From JBDTVS01 sp040007095 (GTDB lineage: Bacteria > Acidobacteriota > Vicinamibacteria > Vicinamibacterales > CAVVIG01): a stretch of DNA of 64,000 nt. The translations under genes and the position numbers were made by a program. Location: positions 3,436-67,435 of the forward strand of contig JBDTVS010000027.1 in NCBI GenBank assembly GCA_040007095.1. The letters run 5' to 3'. The notes under the pieces are model-generated. The model searched no databases and had not been told where the DNA came from. It saw nothing but the letters and a program-made list of their open reading frames with translations. Within the stretch, counting starts at the first letter, position 1; every line of letters starts with the position of its first letter. Of the stretch, positions 1 to 8,852 are shown piece by piece.

Positions 1-696
1 CTCCATCACCTCGCGGGCGAAATTCTCGTTCGGAGCGCCTTTGACGTTGTACTGCGCGTCCAGGAAGTACAGCATCGCCGGGTTCTGGGCGACCTGGATC
101 GTCAGGTCCCGGACATTGCCAGTCGCACCCCGCTCGAACAGGTCGATCTGCTGCATCATCTTGCGGTAGTCGCGGACCTTGTTCTCGTGGGTGGCGAAGT
201 GGCCGTGCCACATCAGGGCCAGCTTCTCTTCGAGGGGATGGGTGGTCTGCAGCATTCGGTTCGCCCACCAGTACCCCAAGCGCCGCGTCTCGAGCATGGT
301 CGCCCGCAGCCAATAGAAGAAGCGATCGGAGACCGGCTGCACCGGGCGTTTGCCGGCGGGCCTGCTCTCGACCCCCATGGAGGCGCCGTGCTTGACTGCC
401 CGATCCGTCGCTTCGGGCCGGCTTTCAGGAAATCCACTCAGGGAGGGATCCCAGAGACCCGACTCGACGAAAGGCTGCATCTTCGGATTCGGGATGCCTT
501 CGTAGTACACGAGCGAGCGCACCGCACGATCGAGACCGGCGTCGGCCAGGCGTTGAATCTCGGCCGGCGTGCCGCCGAACCCCGCGTGGGTCAACAGGTG
601 CGCGGCGCGGTCGTCGTTCCAGTCGGGCGCGGCGATGGGCGACAGGTCGTCCTTCCAGGCCGCCGGTCCCGGAGACCAGCCCAAGTGAGTCGCCAT
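1..696 (-). CDS. DUF1800 family protein, C-terminus beyond the window edge
   Basis: The minus-strand frame opens at an ATG (694-696) and stays open for 232 codons to the window edge, so the C-terminal half or more is missing. The translation begins MATHLGWSPG and carries the DUF1800 hallmarks: an N-terminal AAHLLTHAGFGGTP segment, a WWANRMLQTTHPLEEKLALM stretch with MWHGHFATHENKV after it, and the conserved NENFAREVME motif just before the edge. DUF1800 proteins have unknown function and are habitual neighbours of DUF1501 proteins; here the DUF1501 gene lies 68 bases upstream on the same strand, so the two probably share a transcript. No signal peptide is evident at this start. Confidence 0.88.
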   Translation of the reverse strand, partial: MATHLGWSPGPAAWKDDLSPIAAPDWNDDRAAHLLTHAGFGGTPAEIQRLADAGLDRAVRSLVYYEGIPNPKMQPFVESGLWDPSLSGFPESRPEATDRAVKHGASMGVESRPAGKRPVQPVSDRFFYWLRATMLETRRLGYWWANRMLQTTHPLEEKLALMWHGHFATHENKVRDYRKMMQQIDLFERGATGNVRDLTIQVAQNPAMLYFLDAQYNVKGAPNENFAREVME

Positions 697-764
697 CGTG
701 TCCTCCAAGAATCACAATCCCGAGTCGCGCAGGCCCGGGAGCATTAGTGTGAGCCGCGCGGGCG

Positions 765-2015
765 TCAGGCCCGAAACATGCCGATGGTCTTGAACTTCTG
801 TCCCAGCACCTTCGAGGCATCGGCGCCGAGCCATCCTTCGATCAACGTGGCGTACACCTGACGGAAATCCACGGTGTTTTCGAGATTGTCGCCGAGCACC
901 AGGTTCGTGAGACTCGGCGGCGTCCCGTACAGACCGCCTTTCACCCCATTGCCGATCACGAAGTTCACCTGTGCCGTGCCGTGGTCGGTGCCAAGACTGG
1001 TGTTCTCCGGCACGCGCCGGCCGAATTCGCTGTGGACATACAACACGACGTCATCCGCGCGGCCGATGCGCTTCATCTCCTGGAAAAAGCCGGCGATGGC
1101 GTCCGAGCAGTACTCGAGCTGTCGATCGTGCGGGGCGGACTGGTTCACGTGCGTATCGAACAGGCTGTTGCGCAACGGCACGTAGTACAGCCTGGTCGGG
1201 AAGTCGGCTTCGATGAGCGCCGCCACTTTATCCAGGTCCAGCAGGCGCAGGTCCGGGTTGTCCTTGCCTTTGTACTTGCTCCATGCGGCACGCACCACCT
1301 CCGACGCCTGCGCCGCGCTCCTGGTGACCTCGAGCACGTACCGGTGGGCGTCGCCGACCGGTGACTGCTGAGCGCTCAGCGCATCGAGCGCCGCCTTCTC
1401 CTGCGCAAACACCCCGCGCTGAAATCTCGTGGGGTCGATGAACACCAGCGGGACGTGCTTCTCGGCTTTCACCGCCAGCGTCTGGCTGTCGGAGATGTTC
1501 ACGATCATGTTCGGCCGCGCCCCGGCCGGATCCAGCGCCGCCGCCGTCCGCCCCACCCACCCGTACTCGTTGCCGCTGTTCGGGGACGCGGTGTGCCAGA
1601 ACGACATCGACGTGAAGTGCGAGAACGACGGCTGGTCGTACCCCACGCCCTGGACGATCGCCACCTTGCCTTGGTCGTACAGGTTCTTCATTCCGCGCAT
1701 CGACTTGTGCCAGCCGAGATGCGCGTCGATCTTCAGCAGGTCTTTTTCCTTGATGCCGATCGTCGGCCGGTGCTTGTAGTACAACGGGTCCCCGTACGGC
1801 ACGATCGTGTTCAGTCCGTCGTTGCCGCCGAACCATTCGAAGACCACCAGAATCCTCCCCGATGGCGTCGCGGCGGCCGCCTGGCTCGCCCGGCTCAAGA
1901 CAAACGGCACCGGGCCGATGCCGCCGAACAGGCCAAACCCGACACCGCCGGCGCCGATCTTCATCAGGTCGCGGCGCGAGACGCCGCAATCGCTCAACCG
2001 ACTCTTGGTTGCCAT
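765..2015 (-). CDS. DUF1501 family protein, Tat-exported
   Basis: A 416-residue protein counted from the ATG at 2013-2015. A longer open frame runs upstream to 2261 but that extension lies in a repeat element, and the chosen start puts a twin-arginine signal (SRRDLMKIGAGGVGFGLFGG, Arg14-Arg15) at the N-terminus, as is usual in this family. Visible family marks are WFGGNDGLNTIVPYGDPLYY around residue 50, an HSEFGRR segment and GTDHGTAQVNF near the C-terminus. DUF1501 belongs to the alkaline phosphatase/sulfatase-like fold clan; its reaction is unknown. It is the upstream partner of the DUF1800 gene. Function in the periplasm is inferred from the Tat signal. Confidence 0.92.
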   Translation of the reverse strand: MATKSRLSDCGVSRRDLMKIGAGGVGFGLFGGIGPVPFVLSRASQAAAATPSGRILVVFEWFGGNDGLNTIVPYGDPLYYKHRPTIGIKEKDLLKIDAHLGWHKSMRGMKNLYDQGKVAIVQGVGYDQPSFSHFTSMSFWHTASPNSGNEYGWVGRTAAALDPAGARPNMIVNISDSQTLAVKAEKHVPLVFIDPTRFQRGVFAQEKAALDALSAQQSPVGDAHRYVLEVTRSAAQASEVVRAAWSKYKGKDNPDLRLLDLDKVAALIEADFPTRLYYVPLRNSLFDTHVNQSAPHDRQLEYCSDAIAGFFQEMKRIGRADDVVLYVHSEFGRRVPENTSLGTDHGTAQVNFVIGNGVKGGLYGTPPSLTNLVLGDNLENTVDFRQVYATLIEGWLGADASKVLGQKFKTIGMFRA

Positions 2016-2155
2016 AGTGGTCCGCCTCTTTGTGGCACGTGCCGGAGTTCTCACTTCCACCTTCAGGTCGCTGGCTTCTTCAGCGACCTGCTCAGCACGC
2101 CTTCGAACGCACGACGAGTCGGTGCGCAAAGGCACGCCAAGGATACCGCCGCTTA

Positions 2156-2355
2156 ACAGCCCGTGGCAAAAATCCGTCTGCATTCGGCGAACGCTGCATC
2201 CCGCTTCCCACCCCAACGCGGGTGCCGCGTTGGGGACCCCGGGCCTCGCGGCGTTGCTCACCGCTCAAATACTCCCGGTATTCTCGCGTTTCGCGCCTGG
2301 CGATCCGGGCGCATCGCCCGCCTCGGTGCGACGACGGACTTTCACCACGGGCTGT
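2156..2355. repeat. MITE-like element, copy 1, with terminal inverted repeats
   Basis: About 200 bases bounded by imperfect terminal inverted repeats: ACAGCCCGTGGCAAAAATCC at 2156 and, read from 2355 on the other strand, ACAGCCCGTGGTGAAAGTCC; 20 of 23 positions agree over the full arms. Inside is a 10-bp stem made of CCCCAACGCG and CGCGTTGGGG (2213-2236). Bases 2156-2267 recur almost exactly, inverted, at 44836-44946. The core (ATACCGGG, GAGCAACGC, GCGGGATGCA) is shared with the element at 4412-4568. No transposase and no target-site duplication is visible. It lies in the upstream region of the DUF1501 gene. Confidence 0.75.
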
Positions 2356-2418
2356 CAGTGATGCTTCGCCTCAAGCCGACCAGCAAGAACGGACCATGGT
2401 GCGGCGAATCTTCACGAG

Positions 2419-2508
2419 GCGGCCGCTCAGCGGCCGCAGCTGAGACAGCTTCCAAAGCCGAACCGAGCAAACTTGCTTCATCTTGCGAGACTCTGGCTTT
2501 AGAAGATG
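2419..2508. repeat. Perfect 19-bp palindrome plus a 41-base module shared with 44.8 kb
   Basis: Bases 2419-2437 form a palindrome (GCGGCCGCT, one C, AGCGGCCGC), a strong potential hairpin. Bases 2468-2508, read on the minus strand, match 44797-44837 with a single mismatch (CATCTTCT[A/C]AAGCCAGAG and onwards). In the 44.8-kb copy this module directly abuts the 112-base MITE core, whereas here about 200 bases (2268-2467) separate them, so one copy carries an insertion or the other a deletion. Confidence 0.65.
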
Positions 2509-2735
2509 TTTGGGCCGCGCTCAACCGCATTCCTGCGCGTCGAGATGCGGTGCGTTCGCCGTCCCGGGCACGATTCCAGGGTGCCGCGTGCAGCGATACG
2601 GTTTACTATTCCCTGACGTTCATTCCCGGGAGGGCGGGAGGATGACGCCAGGGCCCCGAGAGACGGCGAATCGGTATAGAGTGTGTCGGTAGATTTCGAG
2701 TGTCGCGCGTCGGTAGCATGAACAAGGAGCGAAAT

Positions 2736-3599
2736 ATGTGCGATCAAGACCACTTTGAAGAAGATCGACTGGAGTACGAGGCCCGCGGATTGGTCACACG
2801 GCGTCAATTCGGCGTCCTTCTCGGCGCTGGCGTGGCGATGCTGCTGCCGAAGGTCGTCAACGCGGTCACCGTGACGGAGTCGGAAGTGACCATCAAGACC
2901 CCGGACGGTACCGCCGACTGTTACTTCGTGCACCCGGCGGCCGGTACGGGGGCGGGCGTTCTCGTGTGGCCGGACATCTTCGGGCTGCGGCCGGCGTTCC
3001 GCCAGATGGGAAAACGCCTCGCCGAATCGGGCTATTCGGTGCTCGTCGTGAATCCGTTCTATCGCACCAAGAAAGCCCCGACGGCGGCCGACGGCGCCAA
3101 GACCCCGATTCCGCAGCTGCTGCCGCTCGCGCAGGCCTTGAACGAGACGACGCATATGACGGATGCGAAGGCGTTCGTCGCGTGGCTGGACCAGCAGGCG
3201 TCGGTGGCCAAGAACCGGAAGATCGGCACGCAGGGCTATTGCATGGGCGGCCCGATGGCATTTCGCACCGCCGCGGCCGTGTCCGATCGCGTGGGGGCAG
3301 TTGCCTCGTTCCATGGCGGCGGACTCGCGACCGATATGCCGAACAGCCCGCATTTGCAGGCCTCGAAGAGCAAGGCGCAGTTCCTCATCGACATCGCCGA
3401 CAACGACGACAAGCAGCGGCCCAAGGACAAGGACGTTTTGAAGGAGACGTTCGCCAAGGCGAACTTGCCGGCGGAAATCGAGGTCTACACCGGCGCGGCG
3501 CACGGCTGGTGTCCGCCCGATTCTGGGGTTTATAACGAGCCACAGGCGGAAAAGGCCTGGGCCCGCTTGCTCGTGCTGTACGGAAAAGCGCTCGCGTAA
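2736..3599 (+). CDS. Dienelactone hydrolase family protein, Tat-exported
   Basis: A 287-residue alpha/beta hydrolase. I chose the ATG at 2736 because AAGGAG (2724-2729) sits six bases upstream; in-frame GTG 2700 and ATG 2718 lack this. A twin-arginine motif (TRRQFGVLLGAGVAM, about residues 21-35) suggests Tat export. The nucleophile elbow reads GYCMGG (Cys169), the Cys version typical of dienelactone hydrolases rather than Ser, and the catalytic His is in AAHGW (His256); the acid is probably in DIADNDD near residue 225. Family members hydrolyse dienelactones in chlorocatechol breakdown, but most genomic relatives have unknown substrates. It is transcribed away from DUF1501 and ends in a hairpin. 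Confidence 0.88.
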   Translation: MCDQDHFEEDRLEYEARGLVTRRQFGVLLGAGVAMLLPKVVNAVTVTESEVTIKTPDGTADCYFVHPAAGTGAGVLVWPDIFGLRPAFRQMGKRLAESGYSVLVVNPFYRTKKAPTAADGAKTPIPQLLPLAQALNETTHMTDAKAFVAWLDQQASVAKNRKIGTQGYCMGGPMAFRTAAAVSDRVGAVASFHGGGLATDMPNSPHLQASKSKAQFLIDIADNDDKQRPKDKDVLKETFAKANLPAEIEVYTGAAHGWCPPDSGVYNEPQAEKAWARLLVLYGKALA

Positions 3600-3611
3600 A
3601 ACGACTGGCGA

Positions 3612-3657
3612 TTTCAGGTTGGCGTAGCCCCGAGGACCCGCGCTCGCCAACCTGAAA
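3612..3657. terminator. Hairpin between convergent genes, probable bidirectional terminator
   Basis: A perfect 13-bp stem, TTTCAGGTTGGCG (3612-3624) with CGCCAACCTGAAA (3645-3657), and a 20-base loop. It begins 12 bases after the hydrolase stop and precedes the convergent DUF2306 stop at 3707. The A/T-rich foot of the stem would serve as a short U run in either direction, though no long U tract is present. Confidence 0.65.
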
Positions 3658-3706
3658 CTCGTCGCCCGCCTCAGACGTCATCCTTCAACAGTCTGCGCCG
3701 ACCGCA

Positions 3707-4360
3707 TCAGTCTGCGCGTACCGCGAGAATTCTTCGTCCCTGCAGCACGGCCTCGGTCATCAGCAGGGGAACCGACCAGCAGAACCATGCCGCCACCCCC
3801 AATTGCTCCGGCACCGTGCCGATGCCGCGCGCTTGGAATACCGTGAACATGATTCGAAACGTCACGAATCCCATTGTGACCACGTAGCTGCGGATCATCC
3901 ACTCCTTGTGCTGTTCATACAGGTGGCGCTTGATCGCGAGCAGCGCCAGCGACGAGGTCACCAGCCACGCCGTGGCGAGCCCCGCAAGTCCAGAGCCGAA
4001 GACCCACCCACCATCGGTGTGGAAGGACAGGTAGTACGCCGCCACCGAACTGACCGCCACCGCGCTGAGGTAGACCAGTCCGAGCGAGCGGTGAACGGCC
4101 GGATAGCGGTCACTCAAGCCAAGCCACAGCTGCACCGGGCCGGTCAGGATCGCCACGATGCCGGTCGTGATGTGAAGGAGCAGCCACCACCGGCGGGGCC
4201 AGTAGGTACGGAACTGGGCTTCGTTCAGGCTGAAGTAAGGCAGCGCCGCCACGGCGATGAAGATCAACGAGACAAGAGCAGCGAGCACGAGAACCGCGAC
4301 GACACGTGGCCCGGGCCGGATGGACGCGGACCTGGGATAGACGATGGTGGCTTCGCTCAT
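3707..4360 (-). CDS. DUF2306 domain membrane protein
   Basis: A 217-residue integral membrane protein. It has an N-terminal hydrophobic segment (VVAVLVLAALVSLIFIAVAA, about 20-40), then WWLLLHITTGIVAILTGPVQ, where conserved His and LTGP are typical of DUF2306, followed by about five further hydrophobic stretches and an HRSLGLVYL segment. DUF2306 is a predicted cytochrome b561-like membrane family of unknown function. The gene converges on the dienelactone hydrolase gene. A MITE-like repeat begins about 50 bases upstream of its ATG, so any promoter must lie within or close to that element. Confidence 0.82.
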   Translation of the reverse strand: MSEATIVYPRSASIRPGPRVVAVLVLAALVSLIFIAVAALPYFSLNEAQFRTYWPRRWWLLLHITTGIVAILTGPVQLWLGLSDRYPAVHRSLGLVYLSAVAVSSVAAYYLSFHTDGGWVFGSGLAGLATAWLVTSSLALLAIKRHLYEQHKEWMIRSYVVTMGFVTFRIMFTVFQARGIGTVPEQLGVAAWFCWSVPLLMTEAVLQGRRILAVRAD

Positions 4361-4411
4361 GGCGTCTCCGTCGAAGAACGCGAGTCCGGTTGTATGGGGG
4401 CGAAATTATAG

Positions 4412-4568
4412 GGCCCGCGTAAGAGTAACGTTTGCAGGTGTGGGCGTCGAGGCGCCCGCCCGGCAAGGCGCGAGGAGCGCGCATACCGGGCGTATGCAAG
4501 TGACGAGCAACGCAGCCCGGCGGGATGCATCGGCGTCCACAATGCGAACGTTATTCTTGCGCGGGTCC
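4412..4568. repeat. MITE-like element, second subtype
   Basis: About 157 bases with imperfect terminal inverted repeats of roughly 36 bases: the left arm starts GGCCCGCGTAAGAGTAACGT and the right arm, read inward on the other strand, GGACCCGCGCAAGAATAACG; about four fifths of positions agree. The interior contains GCATACCGGGCGTATGC, a near-perfect palindrome, then GAGCAACGCAGCCCGG and GCGGGATGCA, which match the core of the element at 2156-2355. It has no coding capacity and lies between DUF2306 and the CPBP protease gene. Confidence 0.68.
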
Positions 4569-4678
4569 TTAGCACGAGCAAACCGGCCAGGCCGTGTCAG
4601 CACGCGCCAGGTCGCGGTCAGTTTCACCTTCAGCACCGAGCGTCACGCGCCACGAGCGCACCTCGCGCCGCGAAATCC

Positions 4679-7600
4679 TCATCCTTGAATGTAGTGTCCG
4701 GCTTCAGCCGGACCGTTGCGTGTGGTCCCGTGTCCCCTCGAGCGGTCGAGCGCACGCGACCACCACCAGCCGAGGAACAGGACCACGACGGCCGCGATAG
4801 CCGTTCCGACGAGCACGCCAGGCACCGGCCGCTGCGCGACCCGACCCAGCGCCTCGCTCGCCGCCATGGTGCCGATGGCCACCGGCACCATCGTCAGATC
4901 GAACCGCAGCAGCGTCACGTACGCGGCCACCAGACCAACGGCCGTGACGAAACCAGCCGCCAGCCAGCCGGCATAGTGCGATCCCGCCGGCACGCCCGCG
5001 GCCAGCAGTCCGACGAGCGCCAGGGCCGCGCACGATGTCGCGCGCCAACGTGTCCAGCCGGACGTCACGTGATCGATAGCGGTCAGCATCGACAGGATCA
5101 CCGCCATTCGCGTCAGCAGTCCGGTGATCGGACCGATCGCCACCTGTACGATGGGTGCAAGCGTCCCCAACGACGAGAGGTCGGTGGTGGCGGCCCACTC
5201 CGGCGTCCGCAGCCACGTGGCTGCCGCTGCGATGCCCGCGGCGAACAGTCCGGCCGCCGCGCCGAGTGATATCACGTCGCCGGACGGCAGCCAGTTGGAT
5301 CGCGACAATCGCCTGGGCACCGCGCCCAACGCGAGCCCGATCAGTACGGCCATGATCGTCAGGCCGACCAGACCGGTGGCGGCCACGCCGCCAATCGCCA
5401 CGGGCAGCGGTGCGACGGTGGGCAGCGCCGCCAGCAGCGTTGGCCAGGTATTGGCGGCCGCGATCGTCGACGCGACGAGCATCAGTCCCGCGCCGGCGAC
5501 GAACAACCGCGGCGTGAAGCGCCGTTGGCTCCACGCCATCACGCCAAAGATGGCCGCGCCCACGAGCACGCCGCCGAAGACGAGGCCGATGAGGATCCGC
5601 AGAATCGTGTTGCGCGTGGCCGCGGCGCGCGCCTGCCGCTGCCAGTCGTCGGGCACATACACGAACCGCCCGGCCGCCGCCACTTCGTCGCCCGCCATCT
5701 CGATCGCGACCCGAAGCTCGCCCTTCGGCAGCGCCTCGACGGTCTTGTCCAGAAACGTGAAGGTCCAGTCCGTCCGCGCTTTCAGCTTGGCGGGGCGCGC
5801 CGAGATCTCGCTCGCGTCTGCGCGCGCCACGTTCAATCCCAGTCTGTCGGCAATGGCAGCCACTGCCAGCCGGCGAGCCTCGTCCTCCGTGAGCGCCGCT
5901 CCCGGCCGCCCTTCCGGCAGCGTGTGGCGCACGGTGCGTACGTCTCCAGCCGCGGTCACGAAGACCAGCCACTCCTCGGCGCGGTCGGCCACGTCGCCTT
6001 CGAAGGTGGCGACACGCACGCGCCATCGCGGCGCCGGCAAGTACACGCCGAGCAGTTGCTTTCTGCGCGCGTCGCCCGCCGTTTCAGCGACGAACTCGTG
6101 CGCATCTGCCCCTCCTTCATCCGGCACCGGCATGAACCGCCAGCGGCGGTCGAGTGCTGCGCCGCGCTGCTCGATCGCTCGCCGCGCGATGTCGGCGGCC
6201 TGCTGCCGTCCGATCGTCAGTCCGCCAGTGCCCTCGGACCGCACCGCCGCGATTGCGCACACGAGGAGTCCCGCGGCGCCCAGTCCGAACCAGACCGATT
6301 TCAGACGGGCGTCGAACACCAGCTGTGGAGCCGCGGATAGCGCCTCAGGACGGGCCGTCGCCGGAGGCGGCATCCAGGCGGCATTGCGATCGGAGCGCGC
6401 GAGGACCGTCCACTCGCGCGACTGCAGACGCCGCCAGAGGACGATCCACAGCGGCACGAGCGTCATCGTCACGACCATCGCGCGCTGGAACCAGACGCCC
6501 GGAGCGGTGGTCAGGAAAATCGGCAGCGCGAACCAGACCACGTCGAAGGCGAAGTGCAGGACGATGCCGGGCAGAAGACCCAAGTAGACGTAGAGCAGAC
6601 CGAAGCCGATCGACGGGATCAGCAGCTCGACAGGCCGTGCGAATGAGGGCTGGTTGGGATACGGCGCATGGCCGGCCCCGAACACGATTGCCTGGACCAT
6701 GAAGCCGAGGACGAGAAAGAGGTTGCGCTTGCCGAAGCGGTCGCCGATGAGCGCCGCCCCCGCCAGCGGGACGGCGCGGAACAACGACTCTTCCCAGAAG
6801 CCCGCCTGGAACGAGTTGGCGATTGCCGACAGCCACGGCGCGTAAGTGGCCAGCACGTCAGGGTGCAGCAGCGCCTCCGAGGGCGACCACCAGCCGAAGG
6901 TCCGAGTCGTGATCACGTAGAGCAGGACGTCGTAGGCGAAGAAGACGGCCACCAGGAGATAGCCGCCCATCGTGCGGCCGAGGATGGCCGTGGAACTGCC
7001 GGGGCCTTTTGACCAGACGCGCCAGAGCTGCGGATGCTCGCCAAACGCCCGGCGGGTCAGCGTCTCGGCGGCCATGAACGACAGCGCGAAGAAGAGCGAC
7101 ATACCGATGGCGGTCGCCGTCAGCACCGCGATCTGCTGGGCCATGAACGTGGCTCTCGGCAGGGCCGTGTCGTACGTCATCCACAACAGCGGGAACTCGT
7201 TGACCGAGGCCAGCACCTGCAGGAGTCCGACGAACGCTCCCCAGAACATCGCGTGACGCCACAACACGAAGCCCTTCCGGAGCATCACGAACAGGCCGAT
7301 GCCGATGCCGCAGACGCCGTAGAGGAGGGCCAACGCGACGACCGACCCGATGCCGATCGCCTCGTTCGCCGACCGCATGCGCGCGTAGCGGCGGCTGAAC
7401 GCTTCCGGAATCCTGATGAAGTGCGTGACTTCCGTCAGGCGATCTCCCGACACCACGAGGCGCAAGCGGTAACGGCCTTCGACCAGGGTCGGTGAGCGAC
7501 GTTCGTACGTGAGGGTATGGTCGATGCGTCCGCCCAGTCGGCGCTCCTGGCCCTGCTCAATTGGCGCGAACAGCGTGAAGTCGACGCCCCAGCGCGCTGC

Positions 7601-8062
7601 CGCCTCCCGTTCCGCCGTCCGCCGCGCAGCGTCGGCGTCGAGTGCGGTGCCCGGAGTATCTTCCTTCAGCCGCTCCACGAATCCGTAGGCACGGCCCTCG
7701 GGGGTGAATCGGATCGTCGTCTCGTTGGTTTCCCCTTCCTTGAACTGACGGACGCGCCAGGTGTAGGCAGAATAAATGCCTTCGCGCAGCATGCGGGCGA
7801 AGACGTCTTTGCCGCCGCCTTCCAGCTCGACGAACGTCTGCGCCTCCTCGTCGCCGGCGAAGGACGCCGCCTGGCGATAGTCGGCCGGCCCGCGGCCGTC
7901 GCGCATCATGATCGCGCGCGCCTCCGCGAGCGCCTGGTCGCGATTCATCGAGATGTCGAGCGCGACGATCGGAAAGGCCTGCGGGAAATAGCGGATGCCG
8001 ACGCCGGCCGCTCCGAGGGAGACGAGGGCGAACAGGACCCAGAACAACGGGCGCTTCACCAT
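4679..8062 (-). CDS. Large CPBP-family intramembrane metalloprotease
   Basis: A 1127-residue polytopic membrane protein, counted from the ATG at 8060-8062, which is preceded by GAGGAACTCT. The N-terminus has one membrane segment followed by a soluble PepSY-like region beginning near RDQALAEARAIM (about 38-49). The centre holds the CPBP (CAAX protease/bacteriocin-processing) core: FWEESLFRAVPL (EExxxR, about 422), FGAGHAP (about 465) and HFAFDVVWF (about 503), the expected Glu-Glu, His and His-Asp zinc-site residues. A second soluble segment and five or more further helices follow. This is much longer than the usual 200-300 residue CPBP protein. The last codons lie in a palindromic repeat, so the C-terminus may have been extended by it. 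Confidence 0.88.
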   Translation of the reverse strand: MVKRPLFWVLFALVSLGAAGVGIRYFPQAFPIVALDISMNRDQALAEARAIMMRDGRGPADYRQAASFAGDEEAQTFVELEGGGKDVFARMLREGIYSAYTWRVRQFKEGETNETTIRFTPEGRAYGFVERLKEDTPGTALDADAARRTAEREAAARWGVDFTLFAPIEQGQERRLGGRIDHTLTYERRSPTLVEGRYRLRLVVSGDRLTEVTHFIRIPEAFSRRYARMRSANEAIGIGSVVALALLYGVCGIGIGLFVMLRKGFVLWRHAMFWGAFVGLLQVLASVNEFPLLWMTYDTALPRATFMAQQIAVLTATAIGMSLFFALSFMAAETLTRRAFGEHPQLWRVWSKGPGSSTAILGRTMGGYLLVAVFFAYDVLLYVITTRTFGWWSPSEALLHPDVLATYAPWLSAIANSFQAGFWEESLFRAVPLAGAALIGDRFGKRNLFLVLGFMVQAIVFGAGHAPYPNQPSFARPVELLIPSIGFGLLYVYLGLLPGIVLHFAFDVVWFALPIFLTTAPGVWFQRAMVVTMTLVPLWIVLWRRLQSREWTVLARSDRNAAWMPPPATARPEALSAAPQLVFDARLKSVWFGLGAAGLLVCAIAAVRSEGTGGLTIGRQQAADIARRAIEQRGAALDRRWRFMPVPDEGGADAHEFVAETAGDARRKQLLGVYLPAPRWRVRVATFEGDVADRAEEWLVFVTAAGDVRTVRHTLPEGRPGAALTEDEARRLAVAAIADRLGLNVARADASEISARPAKLKARTDWTFTFLDKTVEALPKGELRVAIEMAGDEVAAAGRFVYVPDDWQRQARAAATRNTILRILIGLVFGGVLVGAAIFGVMAWSQRRFTPRLFVAGAGLMLVASTIAAANTWPTLLAALPTVAPLPVAIGGVAATGLVGLTIMAVLIGLALGAVPRRLSRSNWLPSGDVISLGAAAGLFAAGIAAAATWLRTPEWAATTDLSSLGTLAPIVQVAIGPITGLLTRMAVILSMLTAIDHVTSGWTRWRATSCAALALVGLLAAGVPAGSHYAGWLAAGFVTAVGLVAAYVTLLRFDLTMVPVAIGTMAASEALGRVAQRPVPGVLVGTAIAAVVVLFLGWWWSRALDRSRGHGTTRNGPAEAGHYIQG
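4696..4713. repeat. Short palindromic extragenic-type repeat
   Basis: GTCCGGCTTCAGCCGGAC: two 8-base arms around TC. It lies just before the 3' end of the CPBP gene and inside its reading frame, encoding part of the terminal NGPAEAGHY stretch. I recall similar palindromes being common in genomes of this group, but copy number cannot be judged from this window, where I see it once. Confidence 0.4.
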
Positions 8063-8290
8063 AGAGTTCCTCTCGGACGACCTGGCGATCCTGCGGTGTA
8101 GGGCTGATGTGTGCGAGTCTGCCAATGGTACGCTGACCGTCTTGTGAGGACCGGAGTCAGTTCCCGGCAAAACCTAGCATGGCTCAATGGTTCAGTGTCA
8201 ACGAACGGTGGCCGAAAGACCGCAACCTGGGAAGCGGCTCTCGTGAAATCCGTGCCCCGCCGCGTCGCCCGCTCAGAGGCCACACTCAAG

Positions 8291-8836
8291 ATGACCCTGC
8301 TGATCTGATTCGTCCTATGCGTGGCAGCTCTTGTCTCGTTTGGATGTCGAAGCTCGGCGCCGCCCAACGAATCGTTGCCGCGACCGTCGACGGCTGCGGC
8401 GACCGAATCCTGTTTTCTTCTGTCTGCGCTCGGAGTCGGTGAAGTCCGTCGCGGCCCTTCGGAAGCGTGTCGAACCAGGATCACTCCAGCATCGACCTTC
8501 AAGGTGCCGCATACCCTTGCGGCCCTCGATTCCGGGGTGATCAGCGGTCCGAACGAGACGTTGGCGTACGACCGCAGGGGACAGTGGCCCGAGTCCGCGC
8601 GGCACGATCACGCGCTGGCCTCGGCACTGCGCAATTCAGTGGTGTGGTACTTCCAGCGCGTGGCTGAGCGACTGGGTCCGGCGCGTGAGCAGGCGCATCT
8701 GCGAAGGCTGGGCTACGGAAACATGGATTCCAGCAGCGGATTGACGACGTTTTGGATTGGCGGCTCGCTTCAGGTGACACCAGAGGAGCCGCAGTCGTTT
8801 TGGATCAAGCTGTACCAGAATCGCCGATGCGCATAG
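8291..8836 (+). pseudogene. Degraded class D (OXA-type) beta-lactamase
   Basis: The frame from ATG 8291 reads MTLLI, then TGA at 8306-8308, then FVLCVAALVSFGCRSSAPP, i.e. a lipoprotein signal interrupted by a stop codon. Beyond it the protein carries class D motifs in order: ITPASTFKVP (STFK, Ser codon at 8492), NSVVW (SxV), GYGNMDSS (YGN) and TFWIGGSLQVTPEE. The frame then ends at LYQNRRCA, before the third active-site motif (K-[T/S]-G) and the last 80 or so residues. Two lesions, the early stop and the 3' loss, make activity very unlikely. The convergent cytochrome c gene starts 16 bases after the end, so the missing part was probably deleted. Confidence 0.85.
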
Positions 8837-8852
8837 CAGGCCGATCTGCTGC

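Noticed and set aside
2016..2261. N-terminal extension of the DUF1501 protein
   Set aside because: The extension is encoded by repeat DNA that also occurs at 44.8 kb, and the Tat signal begins at the downstream ATG.
5124..6587. Plus-strand open frame of 487 codons
   Set aside because: Antisense to the CPBP protease; Ser/Ala/Arg-rich composition typical of GC-rich antisense frames.
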